This document shows positions 48,000 through 59,744 of a stretch of DNA of 64,000 nucleotides, piece by piece (position 1 is the first letter of the stretch; every line of letters starts with the position of its first letter). A model generated the notes under the pieces. It saw only the letters and a program-made list of their open reading frames with translations, did no database searches and had not been told where the DNA came from. The DNA is from Ursus arctos (taxonomy: Eukaryota > Chordata > Mammalia > Carnivora > Ursidae). A program made the translations under genes and the position numbers. The stretch spans positions 13,991,001 to 14,055,000 of the forward strand of contig NW_026622875.1 in NCBI RefSeq assembly GCF_023065955.2, in the 5' to 3' direction.

Positions 48000-49180
48000 C
48001 ATTATTTTAACAACTGATATTATGGAATAAGTGATATCCACCTCGTGGTTTGCGGTCAGTAAAAAGTCCCCTTTCACAGTGCAGTTGAATTGTAGGACAG
48101 AGGCCAATTTGTGGAAGAAAGAAAAAACAATGCTAAATAATCCCTGTCTTCACTGAGAAACAGGATCCTATTCTCATGCTATTTGGATTTGGAGAATCAT
48201 CAAGCGAATGGAATGACTAATTGGAGGCTACAGTCCAGAAAATATTGTACAAATTTTCCCTTAAAAATAGAAGGTAGAAAGTGTTTCCTTTTCACACTGT
48301 GTCCCTTTTCAAGTGGCCTGGGATGTTATGAAGTTCAATAACCACTTCATTTGCATGATTCAGACACTAAAATAACTGGATGTGATCATTTAAACTGTGA
48401 GTGATGGGGCCGTGGCTTCCCTAACTACACAATAGTGCATTTGAACTGGCAGTTAATTGGTTTAAAAGTGACTTATCGGTAACGTACAATATGACTAATT
48501 TAGCAGCTAAGCAGTTTCATTGTGATCTTGGTGTCAGTGGAGTTCCTGTCACCTATCCAACAGTTAAGTCATATTGCATAATTGTTGGGTGACATCACTG
48601 GGCTGCAAGATTATTGGCTGAAGAAATGAAAAAAAAGTTTCCTGGAGTGTCAGCCTTTCCGGCATCTGAACGAACGACTTGTACTGGGACTGCAGTGCAG
48701 CCGGCGAGCAAAGTAAAAATGCGAGTTGAAGTGGCTGGGTTTTGGTGTGTCATTGAAAACCACAGTCTGTAGCACCGGGGAAGATTCTCCAGCACGCCTA
48801 ATTGTGAGGTCCCTTCCCTCTATGTGGGACTTCACGGTGCCAGTCATTAAGGTGAGAGCGCCGAGACAATGGCACTCTCTTGTAATGAGGGCATTTAATT
48901 TTTCTGAAAACTTTACAGTCTTCTCTTTGGAGAGAACGTTTTTAAAAATGCAGGTCGCCATCTGCTATACACATAGACACTGAAAAGACGGTCGGCTGGG
49001 ACCCGGTTGAAAACCTTTTATGGTTAAAAGCCTGGCTTATCTCCAAGGGAACTGGTAGTTCAGGTTAATCACCACAGAATACATAAACTTTAAATTTATT
49101 TAATTGTACAAAATATCAAGCTTTAAAATGACCCACAGAAATGCATAAAAACTGGAGCTATGCTGATTGGAATTTATATC
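48000..49180. other. Apparently repeat-free block with regulatory-looking motifs
   Basis: No repeat signature over about 1.2 kb. It contains an octamer-type ATTTGCAT near 48350, a TGACATCA near 48591 and an inverted CCAAT (ATTGGCTG) near 48613. No coding signal is seen. It is a candidate enhancer by inference only. Confidence 0.4.
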
Positions 49181-49184
49181 ACGT

Positions 49185-49660
49185 ACGGCTAACATTTATT
49201 GTTTACTGTGCCTCAGCTTTATGTATACGAATTTATTTCATCTTATGAAGTAGTTACTATTATTATCCCCAATTTACAGATGAGGGAATGGAGACGCTGG
49301 GATCATACAACTGGTAAAGAGTAGAACAAGGATCCGAACCCAGGTAGGTCGGCACTAGAGCACACAGTCTGTCTGTTGTCTGTCTGTCTGTATTTATTTA
49401 TTTATTGGACAGAGAGGCAGAGAAAGAGACACAGAGAAAGAGACACAGAGAGAGAGAGAGAACAAGCAGGGGGAGGGGCTGAGGCAGAAGGAGAAGCAGG
49501 ACTCCCTCAGGGAGCCTGATGCAGGACTTGAACCCAGGACCCTGGGATCGTGACCTGAGCCGAAGGCAGATCCTTAACTGACTGAGCCACCCAGGCGCCC
49601 CTAGAACACACAGTCTTAACCTTTGTCCTCCACTGCATCTTTTTAAATCATAACAACAAC
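49185..49660 (-). repeat. MIR SINE, split by a Can-SINE
   Basis: The left part has TGTGCCTCAGCTTTATGTAT, TTATCCCCAATTTACAGATG and AGGATCCGAACCCAGGTAGG. The right part (after 49617) continues TTAACCTTTGTCCTCCACTG. The Can-SINE at 49371-49601 interrupts it. Confidence 0.78.
49371..49601 (-). mobile_element. Can-SINE, minus, with (GTCT)n tail
   Basis: The tail is GTCTGTTGTCTGTCTGTCTG rather than plain T. The body has repeated AGAGAAAGAGACAC units, and the head ends GCCACCCAGGCGCCCC. The duplication TAGAGCACACAGTCT (49356-49370) / TAGAACACACAGTCT (49602-49616) has one mismatch. The 119-codon frame over it is SINE-derived. Confidence 0.93.
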
Positions 49661-49686
49661 AGCAATAACAACAACAACAACAACAG
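49650..49686. repeat. (AAC)n microsatellite
   Basis: About ten imperfect AAC units lie between two MIRs. Confidence 0.85.
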
Positions 49687-49689
49687 CTA

Positions 49690-49920
49690 CTACTTCCACC
49701 TACCGAATGCCTTTCATGCGACAGGCATGTCCTATGACCATTGTATCCTCTCATCAATTCTGGGAGATACAGGCTGCACTGTTATTACCCCCACTGATAG
49801 ATTAGGAAAGGGAATCACAGAAAGTAAGTTACACAGAGAGTATGTAATGAAAAAAGGATTAAAAGCCAGACAGTTCAGATCCAGACTCCATGCTTTTTAA
49901 CCACCATGCAAGACTGCTTT
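49690..49920 (-). repeat. MIR SINE fossil
   Basis: GCGACAGGCATGTCCTATGA, ATTACCCCCACTGATAGATT and ATGCTTTTTAACCACCATGC match reverse MIR along its length. Confidence 0.72.
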
Positions 49921-49927
49921 TCATAGT

Positions 49928-50135
49928 TACTATTTATTATCTATTAATGTGGAATCCTTACAACAATCCTGTGATACCCGTGATCCACAATAATACCCGC
50001 ACCGTAGGAATTATTACCCCCAATTTATAGACAAGAAAACTGAGGCTACAAGCCATTGGGTAACCTGCCAGCTTCTAAGTAGCAAAGCAGAGCCAGAAGT
50101 CTCCCAAGTCCATCGGACACCACCATCCCACACTA
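49928..50135 (-). repeat. MIR SINE fossil
   Basis: CCTTACAACAATCCTGTGAT, TTACCCCCAATTTATAGACA and AAGTAGCAAAGCAGAGCCAG match reverse MIR. It is the third reverse MIR in a row. Confidence 0.72.
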
Positions 50136-50139
50136 CCAT

Positions 50140-51740
50140 CTGCAATTGTGCTGCAGGGAGATGAATGTATGTCAGGTAAAGGGCTGGGATCTCAGGAGTC
50201 ACTGAGTGTGAGGTGTAATATCTTGGTCTGGGCACCCCCAAAGGATGGGGCCTGCTAAAGAGCTGCCAGAAAGGTCCCGAGGGTCAGCAGTGCTCTGAGG
50301 AAGAGGCATCCTTCCTTGAGTGCACTCTATCCATTTGTGGGTTCTGGGTGATCTCCTGAATGTGGTCAGACTCCTCTCTCTCCCTTAAATTCCTTTTCTC
50401 TTTTCCTTCTCCTCGACCTTTCCACAACTGCACTTCCCTGCCCTCCTTTGGTTAGTACAGAACCTTGCACATGCTCAGTTCTCTTGCCTTATACGGGTTT
50501 CCTCCCCACCCCCAAGCCTCCTTTCCTTTCGTAGCACATATTCAGTTCTGTGGAATGTGGCCACCCATAAGCATGACACACATTTTCAAAAGGCTTTAGA
50601 AATGAATGTGATTAGCGAACTTAATTTTGTTAAAGGGGAAATGCATCAACACAGCACATGTGTAACCTATTACTTTTACAGTATCAGTGTCCTGCCTTCA
50701 AGGGCGTAATAATTTTAAAAAGCTGAAACCACAACAAAAAGCAAGCACAAACTAAAAAACAAACAAAAGATTGAAAAACAGCTTGAATATTACAAAAGTA
50801 TTTACCTTCAAGTTTTCAAGAGTAAAGAGTTCTTTTTAAATGTTATTCTAGTAAAGGAAATCAAATGTATCTATTTGTTCATTTGTGAAAAAAAGAGTAT
50901 TTATTTTGGGGAAGTAGAGATTAAAATATATATGACACATGCTGACGTACCTAAATCCTTAAAGAACAAACTCAAATGCTGCAAGAGTGAAACAAATTGT
51001 AAAATAGGGTTGGTCCAATAAGGAAGTGAACTCTCTGGAGGGAATGATCAGGGAAACTTCTTGAAGGAGCAGATACGTGGCTGGAACTAGAAGAACTGGT
51101 AGAATTAGGATAAGTTGATAGTTAACGTTAAGGAAAGGACAGTCCGTACAGGGAACTAGTGTGAGACAGAAAGTACGAAGGTATAAGGCTGTGAATACTT
51201 CTCAAAAGTACACAGCCATTAAGTAATAGGAGAATCTTCAATAAAAATCTTCAGCAATGGCCAGTTATTTGTTCTGCTTTTATACCAAAGATTAAGACGT
51301 AATGGAAAAGTGTGTCTCATCCCAAAATTAGGAAAGGGAAAATCTTAACATTTTGATGTGCTGTGAGCTGGCCATCCCCTGCACACAGGAATCTCCCTTT
51401 AATGAAGATAGGAGGAGACTCAGCATTCTAAACGGCTCAACAGCATCCGGACGGTGTGCCCATCTAAAACTCTCAGTGGACAGGGAGTCTACTGCTGGGT
51501 CATCTGACCTTCTTACTGACCTCATGTCAATCACTCTGTCTTCCCTGATCTGAGTCCATATTCCTGTAAAATGATAAGGTTCTTCAATTTGGCGGGTAGG
51601 AGAATAATGCATTGGGAACCTCTCTCAAGTGCTTTCTGTGGTCCTAGTCAGTATCTGGGGGTGACTTTATTATAACTGAGACTGCCTTAAATAAGTTCGT
51701 TTTGGTTCTTTAATCACTAAGTGCTTTGGGAGATGGTCCA
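50140..51740. other. Intergenic, mostly unrecognised
   Basis: A short family A-like stretch is seen at about 51020-51190 (GGAAACTTCTTGAAGGAGCA). Nothing else is recognised. Confidence 0.4.
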
Positions 51741-51747
51741 GAGGTGG

Positions 51748-51770
51748 TTCATTCATTCATTCATTCATTC
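51748..51770. repeat. (ATTC)n microsatellite
   Basis: About six TTCA/ATTC units form the start of a family A repeat copy that continues to about 51807. Confidence 0.85.
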
Positions 51771-51807
51771 AGCCATTTAGGCATTGAATAAGTGCCTACT
51801 ATGTTTG

Positions 51808-52332
51808 TCAGCCTCTAAGATGGCGCCCACTGATTCCTGCCTCCTGGTATCCATGCTCTGTGTGGTGCCCTTCCACATTTACCAAGGTAACTCTGTGTGA
51901 GCAAAAGTGATGGTATGTCACTTCTGAGGTAGATTACTGAAAAAAAATGTGGCTTCTGTCTCACTTTCTTTCTCAGATCACTTGCTCTGGAGGAAGCCAG
52001 CTGCCGTGTCATGAGGACAGTCAGTGACCTATGAAGAGGCCCATGTGGTGAAACTGAGGTCTCTGCCAACAGCTGGACAAGAACTGAGGCCTTCTATCAA
52101 GAGTTATGTGAGTAAGCCATTCTGGAAGCAGATTCAAGAGCCCTAGTCAAGCCGTTGGATGACTGCAGCCCTAACTGACACCTTGATTTAAGGCAAAACC
52201 TATTCTTCTAAGCTGCTCTTGGACTTCTGACCCTCAGAAATTATACTAGATGATACATGCTTATTGCTTTAATTTGCTTTAACTTTAAGTCACTTTAACT
52301 TTTTTTTTCACATTGCAATAAACGAATAATAT
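51808..52332 (+). mobile_element. MaLR-type LTR (MLT1-like), solitary
   Basis: CTCTAAGATGGCGCCCACTG, GAGGAAGCCAGCTGCCGTGT, AGCTGCTCTTGGACTTCTGA and CTCAGAAATTATACTAGATG follow MLT1 order. It is an old solitary LTR with no internal coding region, inserted into a family A repeat. The flanking TTTGTCAG and TTTGTTAG are possible traces of the target duplication. Confidence 0.7.
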
Positions 52333-52974
52333 GTCTACCATTTATTTGTTAGTGTGACCAGTGCTGGGAATGAATGAGCTTGATTTGACCCTGTAGAAGC
52401 TAACAGTACCCAGAAAAGCAACAACAACTGACCTGTAAGCACCTACGTACAACACAGTACCACAGATGCTATGAGGGAGATCCCTTACAAAATGCCATAG
52501 GAGGCAGGAGATAACAATTAACTCCATTTGGAGAGAAAAGAGTCCCTCAAAAGACAGGAAAACAGACATTTGGAAATTAATCTCCAAGAAAAATCAGGAC
52601 TTTTCCAGCAAAAAAGAGGGAATAGCAAATGCAAAGATCCAGAACTGAGAAAGCATTGCACGTCTTAGGGAATGTGTTCTATATAGCTACGGCCAAGGAT
52701 TCCCATGAGGATTCCTTGCTAGGAAAGATGGATTTCTTTTAAGATATGAGACGCCCTTGACATGGTTGAAGAGGGAGATCGACATGATCAGATATATGTT
52801 TTAGACAGATGACTATTGTGGGTTTCATCAGAAAGGCCTACTAGGACTAGAAGCAGGAAGAAATAGAGGTCATATAGAAAACTCTTGCAGTTCTTCTCAG
52901 GAGCTCCTCCTATCAGAGACTAGTGAGCTTCTGATGTGACTGTATCACTCATATTTTTTATTAATCCTTTGACT

Positions 52975-53715
52975 AAGATATATATTTTTATAATAATTTT
53001 TATTTTTTGTTTTCATTTGGAAATTTTGATTTACCAAAAGGTTATGAAACTAGCACAAGGAATTCCTATATACTGTTCACCCAGATTCCCCAAATGTTAA
53101 CATCTTACATAACCACAGTACAATTATTAAAATCAGGACATTAACATAACACTTCAAACTAGTCTACTAAACGAATTCAAATTTCACCAGTTGTCTGATT
53201 AATATACTTTTTTCTGGTCCAAGATCACATTTTGTTTTTATGTCCCCTTAGTCTCCTTAATCCCCTTTAATCGGGAACAATTTCTCAACCCGTCTTTGTC
53301 TTTCATGACCTTGATACTACTGAAGAGTACTACCCAGTTATTTTGTTGAATGTTTGTCAACTTGGGTTTAGCTTATCTGATATTTCCCCATGATTAAATT
53401 TAAGTTATGCATTTTTGGCAAGAATGCCACAGAAATGATGTTATGTGTCCTCAGTGCATCATATTGGAAGTCACATGATATGCCTCATTATTGTGATGTT
53501 AATTTTGATAACTTGGTCAAGGTCGCGTTTGCTAAGTTTTTCCACGGTGAAGTTATTATGATTCCCTTTGTAATTAGTAAGTATCTTGTAAGAAGATACT
53601 TTGAGACTATGCACATTTCCTGTATTGTTTTTTTTAATCAAACTTTTGCCTGGGAATTTTAATATCCATTATTGCCTGAAATAATGATTACTTTGGTGCC
53701 TGCCAGATGGTGACA
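52975..53715 (-). repeat. Old L1 3' UTR, minus
   Basis: CTATATACTGTTCACCCAGA, ATTTCACCAGTTGTCTGATT, TTTGAGACTATGCACATTTC and TTACTTTGGTGCCTGCCAGA follow the reverse order of an L1M 3' region. Confidence 0.7.
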
Positions 53716-53744
53716 GTCAAGAGATTTTGAATTGTGTTGTGTGG

Positions 53745-54238
53745 TCGTTTTAAAACATATACACAAGTTCTTTGATACTCCATTGTTCAAGACAGGAAGC
53801 CTAATTCTCCTTTCCTTTATTTTAGTCTACATTCAGTGACTCTCTTCTAATGAATAGAATGTCAGAAGTGACTTCAAAGACCAGGTCAGAAAGGGCATTG
53901 TGTTTCCTCTCTGGCCCTCTCTTAGATCCCACACTTTGGGAGAAGCCGGCTGCCATGCATGGAGACACTTGAGAAGCGCTCTGGAGGCTAGCATTAACTT
54001 GTAGGGCGTGTGAGTGAGCCACCTTAGACGTGAATCCTCTGGCCCCAGGGAAGCCTTCAGAGTGCGGCCCTGGTAAACACCTTGACTGCAACCTTGTAAG
54101 AACCCCTGAGCCAGAACCACCCAACTAAGGCACTCCTGGATTGCTGACCTACACTAATGAGTGTGAAAGATAATAAATATTTATAGTTTCAAGCCACTAA
54201 TTTTTGGTATAATTTGCTCCACAGCAATAGATAATGAA
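53745..54238 (+). mobile_element. MaLR-type LTR (MLT1-like), solitary
   Basis: CAAGTTCTTTGATACTCCAT, GAATGTCAGAAGTGACTTCA, GGGAGAAGCCGGCTGCCATG and AAGCCACTAATTTTTGGTAT, then CCACAGCAATAGATAATGAA, follow MLT1 order to the 3' terminus. The antisense 100-codon frame is chance. Confidence 0.82.
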
Positions 54239-54309
54239 TTCATGCTGGTAAGTAGAAATGAAATCATGAGAAACAAGTTAAGGAAGAGCAAATGGTAGGA
54301 AAGAAAGTG

Positions 54310-55290
54310 TACCCAAAAGAGGGGGAGTGGGTATGCATGTTAAAATGATAATGAGATCCTACTTCTCCCGTGATAAGATAAATTTAAAAGTCTTAGAGTA
54401 CCAGATACAAAGAATTCTCAAACACTGCTGGTCGGATTGTAAATTGGCGGTCATTTCAGAAAGCAGTTTGACATTATCTAATAAAGGTGAAGATACACAT
54501 ACCACCAGATAAGTTATCAGAATCCTACTCCTAGACGCACATGCAACAGAAATAGGTACACACGGATGTCAAGAGACATGTCCATGAAATGTTCATGGCA
54601 GTATTACTCATAATATCCTGAAACTGGAAACAACCCAAGTATCCATCAACAGTAGAATGTGTAAGCAAACTGTGGAACATTCATCCACGAGAATGCTGTA
54701 CGTAAATAAAAATTAACCAACTGCAGCTACAAGCAATAATGTGGATGGATCTTAAGAACAATGTTGAGTGGAAGAGGTCCAGCACAAAGAAATATATATT
54801 GTATGATTCTGTTTGTGGAAAGTTCAAAAACAAACAAAATTAAACAATTTTTTTAGAGATGCATACTTAGGTGATAAATCCATTAAGAAAAGCAAGAAAG
54901 GTGGCACCTGGGGGACATAGTTGGTTGAGCATTGGACTCTTGGGTTCGGCTCAGGTCATGACCTCATGGTCGTGAGGTGGAGTCCCATGTCAGGCTCCGC
55001 GCTCAGTGTAGAGTCTGCTTAGGACTCTCTCTCCTTCTTCCTCTGACCCTACACCCACCGTCTCAAATAAATAAGTAAATCTTAAAAAAAAAAAAAGAAA
55101 GAAAAGTGAATGTCATAAAAGTCAGAATAATGGTTCCTTAAGGGAGGAATGTAGGAATTGTGGTGGGACAGAGGCCACGGGTAGGGTCTTTTGGAAGTGT
55201 TTACAACATATCATTTCTTTTTGTTTTTCCTTTAGAAATCATTCCTGTTGTGGTTTAACTCAAATGAAATAAAATTATTGTAATATTTTA
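54310..55290 (+). repeat. Old L1 3' end, plus, split by a Can-SINE
   Basis: CAAACACTGCTGGTCGGATT, CAGTATTACTCATAATATCC, AACAACCCAAGTATCCATCA and AATGTGGATGGATCTTAAGA follow forward L1 ORF2-end order. It resumes after the SINE with AGTCAGAATAATGGTTCCTT. Confidence 0.82.
54902..55095 (+). mobile_element. Older Can-SINE, plus
   Basis: A degraded head (GGTGGCACCTGGGGGACATA), GTCATGACCTCATGGTCGTG, a CT-rich body, and CAAATAAATAAGTAAATCTT with an A-tail are present. The target duplication is short and uncertain (AAGAAAG). Inserted in an old L1. Confidence 0.88.
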
Positions 55291-55299
55291 TATACGTAT

Positions 55300-56215
55300 A
55301 ATGTATACATATGCAATGTATAATGTAAACTGCATTAGTCACATAGATATCGACTTTATAATAATTCATTAAACTATTCATTTGTATTCTATGCACTGTG
55401 TTATATTTTACAGTTTAAAAAGTTACAAATAGAGTTTGCATATAGTCGAGGATCAAAGGCGAACATGAACTGGCAATTACGTTCTGTTAAAAGGAAATTA
55501 ACACACATTGGGAAATAAGAATGCAGGAAGCACACAGTAGACAAGAAGCTATCCTTCCACCTCAAATGTGGAAACATCACTGCATGGACCAGGGGCAGAT
55601 CCTGACTGCCAAGGCAGGTCTTAAACCCAGGCAGTATGCCTTATGAGCTTCTAACTCTGAGAGCAGAAAGCAGATGGGCCCAAGAGAAGGTTGGCTTGAT
55701 GCTATCAAAGTTATGAAGAAGATGAAGCCTTCAACATCTTATCCCATCTGTGTCTCTGCTTGTGCTCCACTTCTCCACACCTTCTTCAGATACTCAGCAT
55801 CCTGTGTATTTATCTCCCTTCCTTCCTGTCAAACTCATATCCGAAGTCAGGTCTAAAGGCCAGCTCTGTTGACTCTTGGTCTAGTCAGTGGTATCACACT
55901 GGCGGAAGGTATTTGAACTTTAATCTATATCTCTGATTATGAATGGAAGGTTTTGTGGCCTTTGGTGGAATTTCTGTCACCAGGGACTGGTTGTATGAGG
56001 TATGTTTTGGGTGAAGTAGGCCTTCCTGCCCCAGACGTGGCACACTGCAAGATCTGGTGTGGTACGCCCTGGGTAGAAGGTGTCAGGCAACTTTAAGAAA
56101 ATCACCCCAGGTGATTCAGATATGACAACCTGTATCCTGTATGACAATCTGCTTCTTTCCACGCCCCATCCCTCACTGAGAACCACCCATTTACAGGAAG
56201 GCCATTCACCGAGCA
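55300..56215. other. Intergenic, nothing recognised
   Basis: Unassigned sequence; short frames without family signatures. Confidence 0.5.
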
Positions 56216-56223
56216 AATATAAT

Positions 56224-56251
56224 ATCTATCTATCTATCCATCCATTCATTC
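56224..56251. repeat. (TATC)n/(CATC)n microsatellite
   Basis: Imperfect tetranucleotide units merge into the ATTC-rich start of a family A repeat. Confidence 0.8.
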
Positions 56252-56470
56252 TTTCATTCATTCGACAAGTATTTCTTGAGTTCTAATTATGTGTCTGGCC
56301 CTGGGCTACCATTGGTGATTCAGGGTTGAACAAAAACAGACATGGGACCTGCCTTCTTAGAATGGTTTAGTGTACAAATTAATGAAATCAAGCAGCGAAA
56401 TGTAAAATCACCAGTCAGGTAAGTGTTATAAATCTGGGTTTATTCATCAAGAAGAGAGCTGAATGATGAG
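56237..56470 (+). repeat. Ancient interspersed repeat (family A), 5' part
   Basis: ATTCATTCGACAAGTATTTC, CTAATTATGTGTCTGGCCCT, TTGGTGATTCAGGGTTGAAC and CATGGGACCTGCCTTCTTAG give the clearest 5' part of this family in the window. Confidence 0.65.
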
Positions 56471-56779
56471 TAGCTTAATAATTAGGATTTTTAAATTTAA
56501 GATGAGGAAATTATATGGAGGAGAATGACTAGTTATTTTATATTGAGAAAAGACATAAAAAAGACATCAAAAAGGAGGTTTGCTCTGTAACAACTAAAAC
56601 AGATAAAGATCATTATTATTGATATTTAAGAACCCTGTTTATCTGCTCTAGTTGTTCTCTCAAACTATCTTGAAAAATATTAGGCTATAAAATAAATGTA
56701 AAATTAATGTCCCAAGAAAACCACAGGTTTGCTGTAGCTTAAAGAATTTAACATAATAGCTATCGTTATCAGAAAGTTT

Positions 56780-57045
56780 GTCCTGTGCCAGGTGTAGTGC
56801 TTATATAAATATATGTATAAATATATACATATGTCTAAATATATTATAAAGATATAAATACACATTTTTAAATATTATGATTGGTGATTACATATATGTA
56901 TGTACATATATATCAGTGATTATGTATATAATAATGATTATATATCAGTATTGAATATACATATTAATAGAACCTCACAGTTCCCTATAGAAAAAAGAAA
57001 TTAAGACTCAGAGAGATTAAATAAACTGTCTAAGTTTACACAGCT
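56780..57045 (-). repeat. MIR fossil expanded by an AT-rich microsatellite
   Basis: The ends read GTGCCAGGTGTAGTGCTTAT and AGACTCAGAGAGATTAAATA, then a TTTACACAGCTAATA-like stretch, as in reverse MIR. Between them about 150 bp of (ATAT/ATAC)-rich sequence (about 56800-56960) replaces part of the core. Confidence 0.5.
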
Positions 57046-57054
57046 AATATATAT

Positions 57055-57965
57055 ATTTTAATAACACTTTATTGATATATAATTGACATAGCATAAAATT
57101 CACCCTTTTAAAGTGCACAATCCGATGGTTTCTAGTAAGGTTCAGAGAATCATAATTTGCTGCTAATTTCTAGGTCATTTTCATCACCCTGAAAAGAAAC
57201 CCTCTGGACCTAAGTTTTCCCTCATTCCTCCTCCTCCTCCTCCCAGCCCTAGTAATCACTGACTCTACTTTCTTTCTATATGGACTTGCCTATTCTGGAT
57301 GTTTCATATAAATGTAATCACAAAATGAAGCCTTTTGTGTCTGGTTTCTTAGGGTGATTTTTTTTTTCTTTTTAAAGATTTTGTTTTAAGTAATCTCTAC
57401 ACCCAGCATGGGGCTTGAACCCACAACTCCGAAATCCAGAGCCATGCACTCTTCTGACTGAGCCAGCCAGGTCTCCCTAGGGTGATTTTCAAATAGCTCT
57501 TCATGTTGTAGCATATGTCAATACTTAATCTCTTCTTATCGCCAAATAATATTCCATTACATGGGTATACCACATTTTACTCATCCATTTATCAGCTGAT
57601 GGACATTTGGGTTGTTCCCACCTTTTGGCTATCATGAATAATAGTGCTATGAACATTTGTGTACAAGTTTTGTGTGGACATATGTTTTCATTTCTCTTGG
57701 CTATAATTTAGACATGGAATTTCTGGGTCACATGGCAACCGTATTGCAACCTTTTGAGGAACTGCCAGGCTACCACTTTCCATTCCCACCGGTAGTGTAT
57801 AAGGGTCTTAACTTCTCTGCACCATCACGAGTACCCATTATTTATTATCTGTCTTTCTGATGATAGCCATTCTAGTTGGGTGTGAAACAGCATCTCACTG
57901 TGATTTTGGTTTGCATTTTCCTGCGGGCTAATGATGTTGAACATCTTTTTATGTGTTTAGTGGTA
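57055..57965 (-). repeat. Old L1 3' region, minus, split by a short Can-SINE
   Basis: TTATTGATATATAATTGACA, TTTTAAAGTGCACAATCCGA, TTGGGTTGTTCCCACCTTTT, AGCATCTCACTGTGATTTTG and ATGATGTTGAACATCTTTTT follow reverse L1M 3' order. Confidence 0.85.
57362..57477 (-). mobile_element. Short old Can-SINE, minus
   Basis: The T-tail, TAATCTCTACACCCAGCATG, GGCTTGAACCCACAACTCCG and a degraded head (GAGCCAGCCAGGTCTCCC) are present. A 12-bp duplication TAGGGTGATTTT is at 57350-57361 and 57478-57489. Inserted in L1. Confidence 0.92.
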
Positions 57966-57969
57966 GAAT

Positions 57970-59740
57970 ACTAAGTATGATATGATAATTTTTTTAAAAC
58001 GCAAGTTACCAACGCTTATTAAAAGCATAAGAAGACTATGTACCAAATTTAGCAGTGAGTATCTCTATAGAATAGAATCATGGGAGATGTTGGCTTCTTA
58101 AATTTTACCTTCTGCATTATTAATTTTTATAGCAGCAAGCACATATTCCTTTTATAATTAGAAAAACAAAGCACAGTTAATTAAACAAACAACAAACACA
58201 ATGAACAGAGACAGACCATCTCTAACCTTGGGGAGTGAGAGCATTCCCCCAGACACTGTGTTGCCTTCTTCTTGGGTCCAAAAGTGCAGGAAAAAGTGGA
58301 GGGAGGGTGGCTAAATGACTTCTGAGCCATGTTTTGGAATGCATTTCCTCAGGGTGACAATGTTATAAACTGTGGTGCATTTCCAAGGCTAGCCCATCTA
58401 TAGATTAGGTATAGGCTTCTGAGGATATCTGGCAAACCCAGCTATCAAATTTAGTATGGATCCCAAGGATATACGTGTTCTATTGTCAAAATGCTCAGCT
58501 TTTGGAATGCATCCTTAACAATCAGTAGAGAACTGCCTAGACAAGAAAATATAATGAATAAATACGAGAAGTTTGAGTGTGAATGTGGCATGTTATGGCA
58601 ATGTGTTCGATATTTTTAATTCTGTTTCATCATGGAATGTTTCTTTGATTTCTCACTTGCTATTTGTGTAGCTTATGAAGGCGATTATATTTCTATTTTA
58701 GTATTGTGAGAAACGAAGTTGATAACAGAATGCATAAACCTTCAGAATGTATAATACTTTCTTGTTTTCAAACAGATCAGTTTTTCAGAATATGGTGAAA
58801 ATAAGCAGTTCTTTTGAGAATGGGCTTTTTTTCACCCCCAGACAGTTTTCCCTGGAGTGAATATTTATGGTCTAGATAGAATCCCCTGAAAACAGAAATG
58901 TTGTCATATTCTTGTTTGTATGTAACACTTATTTATTACAAATGGCAGGAAATGCTAATTTAAAACTAACTCTCAACAATGAGTTCAGAGCAGCTCAGTT
59001 CAGAATTAATTTATAGCTTGAACACTGAGGGAATATTTGGGTCAATTTATTATTCACTGAGATTGTTGAAAATTTATATGATGATTATTCTGATTCCATC
59101 TCCAGGCAGAAGGTTACTCTCCGTGGAAAAAACCCAACAACATCCAAGGTTATTGAAATGCCATGCATATAAGCATCCAAGCTCCATTGGCAATTTGCAT
59201 ATGTATGTGGGGTATGGTGTGTGTTCCCACCCCCACCTCCGCCCCCACAAACAATCCTTAAAATTACCTGGAATATTAACAAATAATATCCTTCCGTTCC
59301 ACGTTAGTAATATCAGTCAGAGAGATGGTCATTTGTGAGACTCTGTGAGCACCTAGCTAATGACTAGTGTTACATCTTGACTCCACCATTCTGGGCCCAC
59401 CGTGGTTTGCCCACATTCAGACAGTGATCTAGTGACAGGCTCTGTGGAGAACAGAGCACTTCTCTGTCCGCAGAATTCCAGGCACCAGGATGAACACATA
59501 TGCACTGTATACTTTGAGTATTTTTATATGACTCAGTATAAATGTATACATTCATAGACTCATGAGCGCATGTCTGTGAATACGGGGGTCTCAATAGCTT
59601 CATGCATTTTCCTCACTAGCCAGTAAGTTCTCTGTTATATTTTATAAACCCTCTACTATTCCTGGATAGGAAGTACTAAATTTCTGAGGTTTTAACAAAT
59701 ATCATGTTTCACTTAAACCATGTAGAAATTATCCCAGTAT
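57970..59740. other. Intergenic, nothing recognised
   Basis: Unassigned sequence. The 119-codon frame near 58979 has no signature and AT-rich composition like its surroundings. Confidence 0.45.
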
Positions 59741-59744
59741 AAGT

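Larger units (their letters stand above)
51748..52880 (+). repeat. Ancient interspersed repeat (family A), split by an LTR
   Basis: The left piece reads GAATAAGTGCCTACTATGTT. After the LTR it resumes with GACCAGTGCTGGGAATGAAT, GCAAATGCAAAGATCCAGAA and AAAGGCCTACTAGGACTAGA. The phrase order agrees with the other copies. Confidence 0.55.

Noticed and set aside
49398..49757. 119-codon minus frame rich in Leu/Cys/Ser
   Set aside because: Translation of a Can-SINE CT-rich body and an (AAC)n microsatellite.
53822..54124. 100-codon minus frame
   Set aside because: Antisense translation of an MLT1-like LTR.
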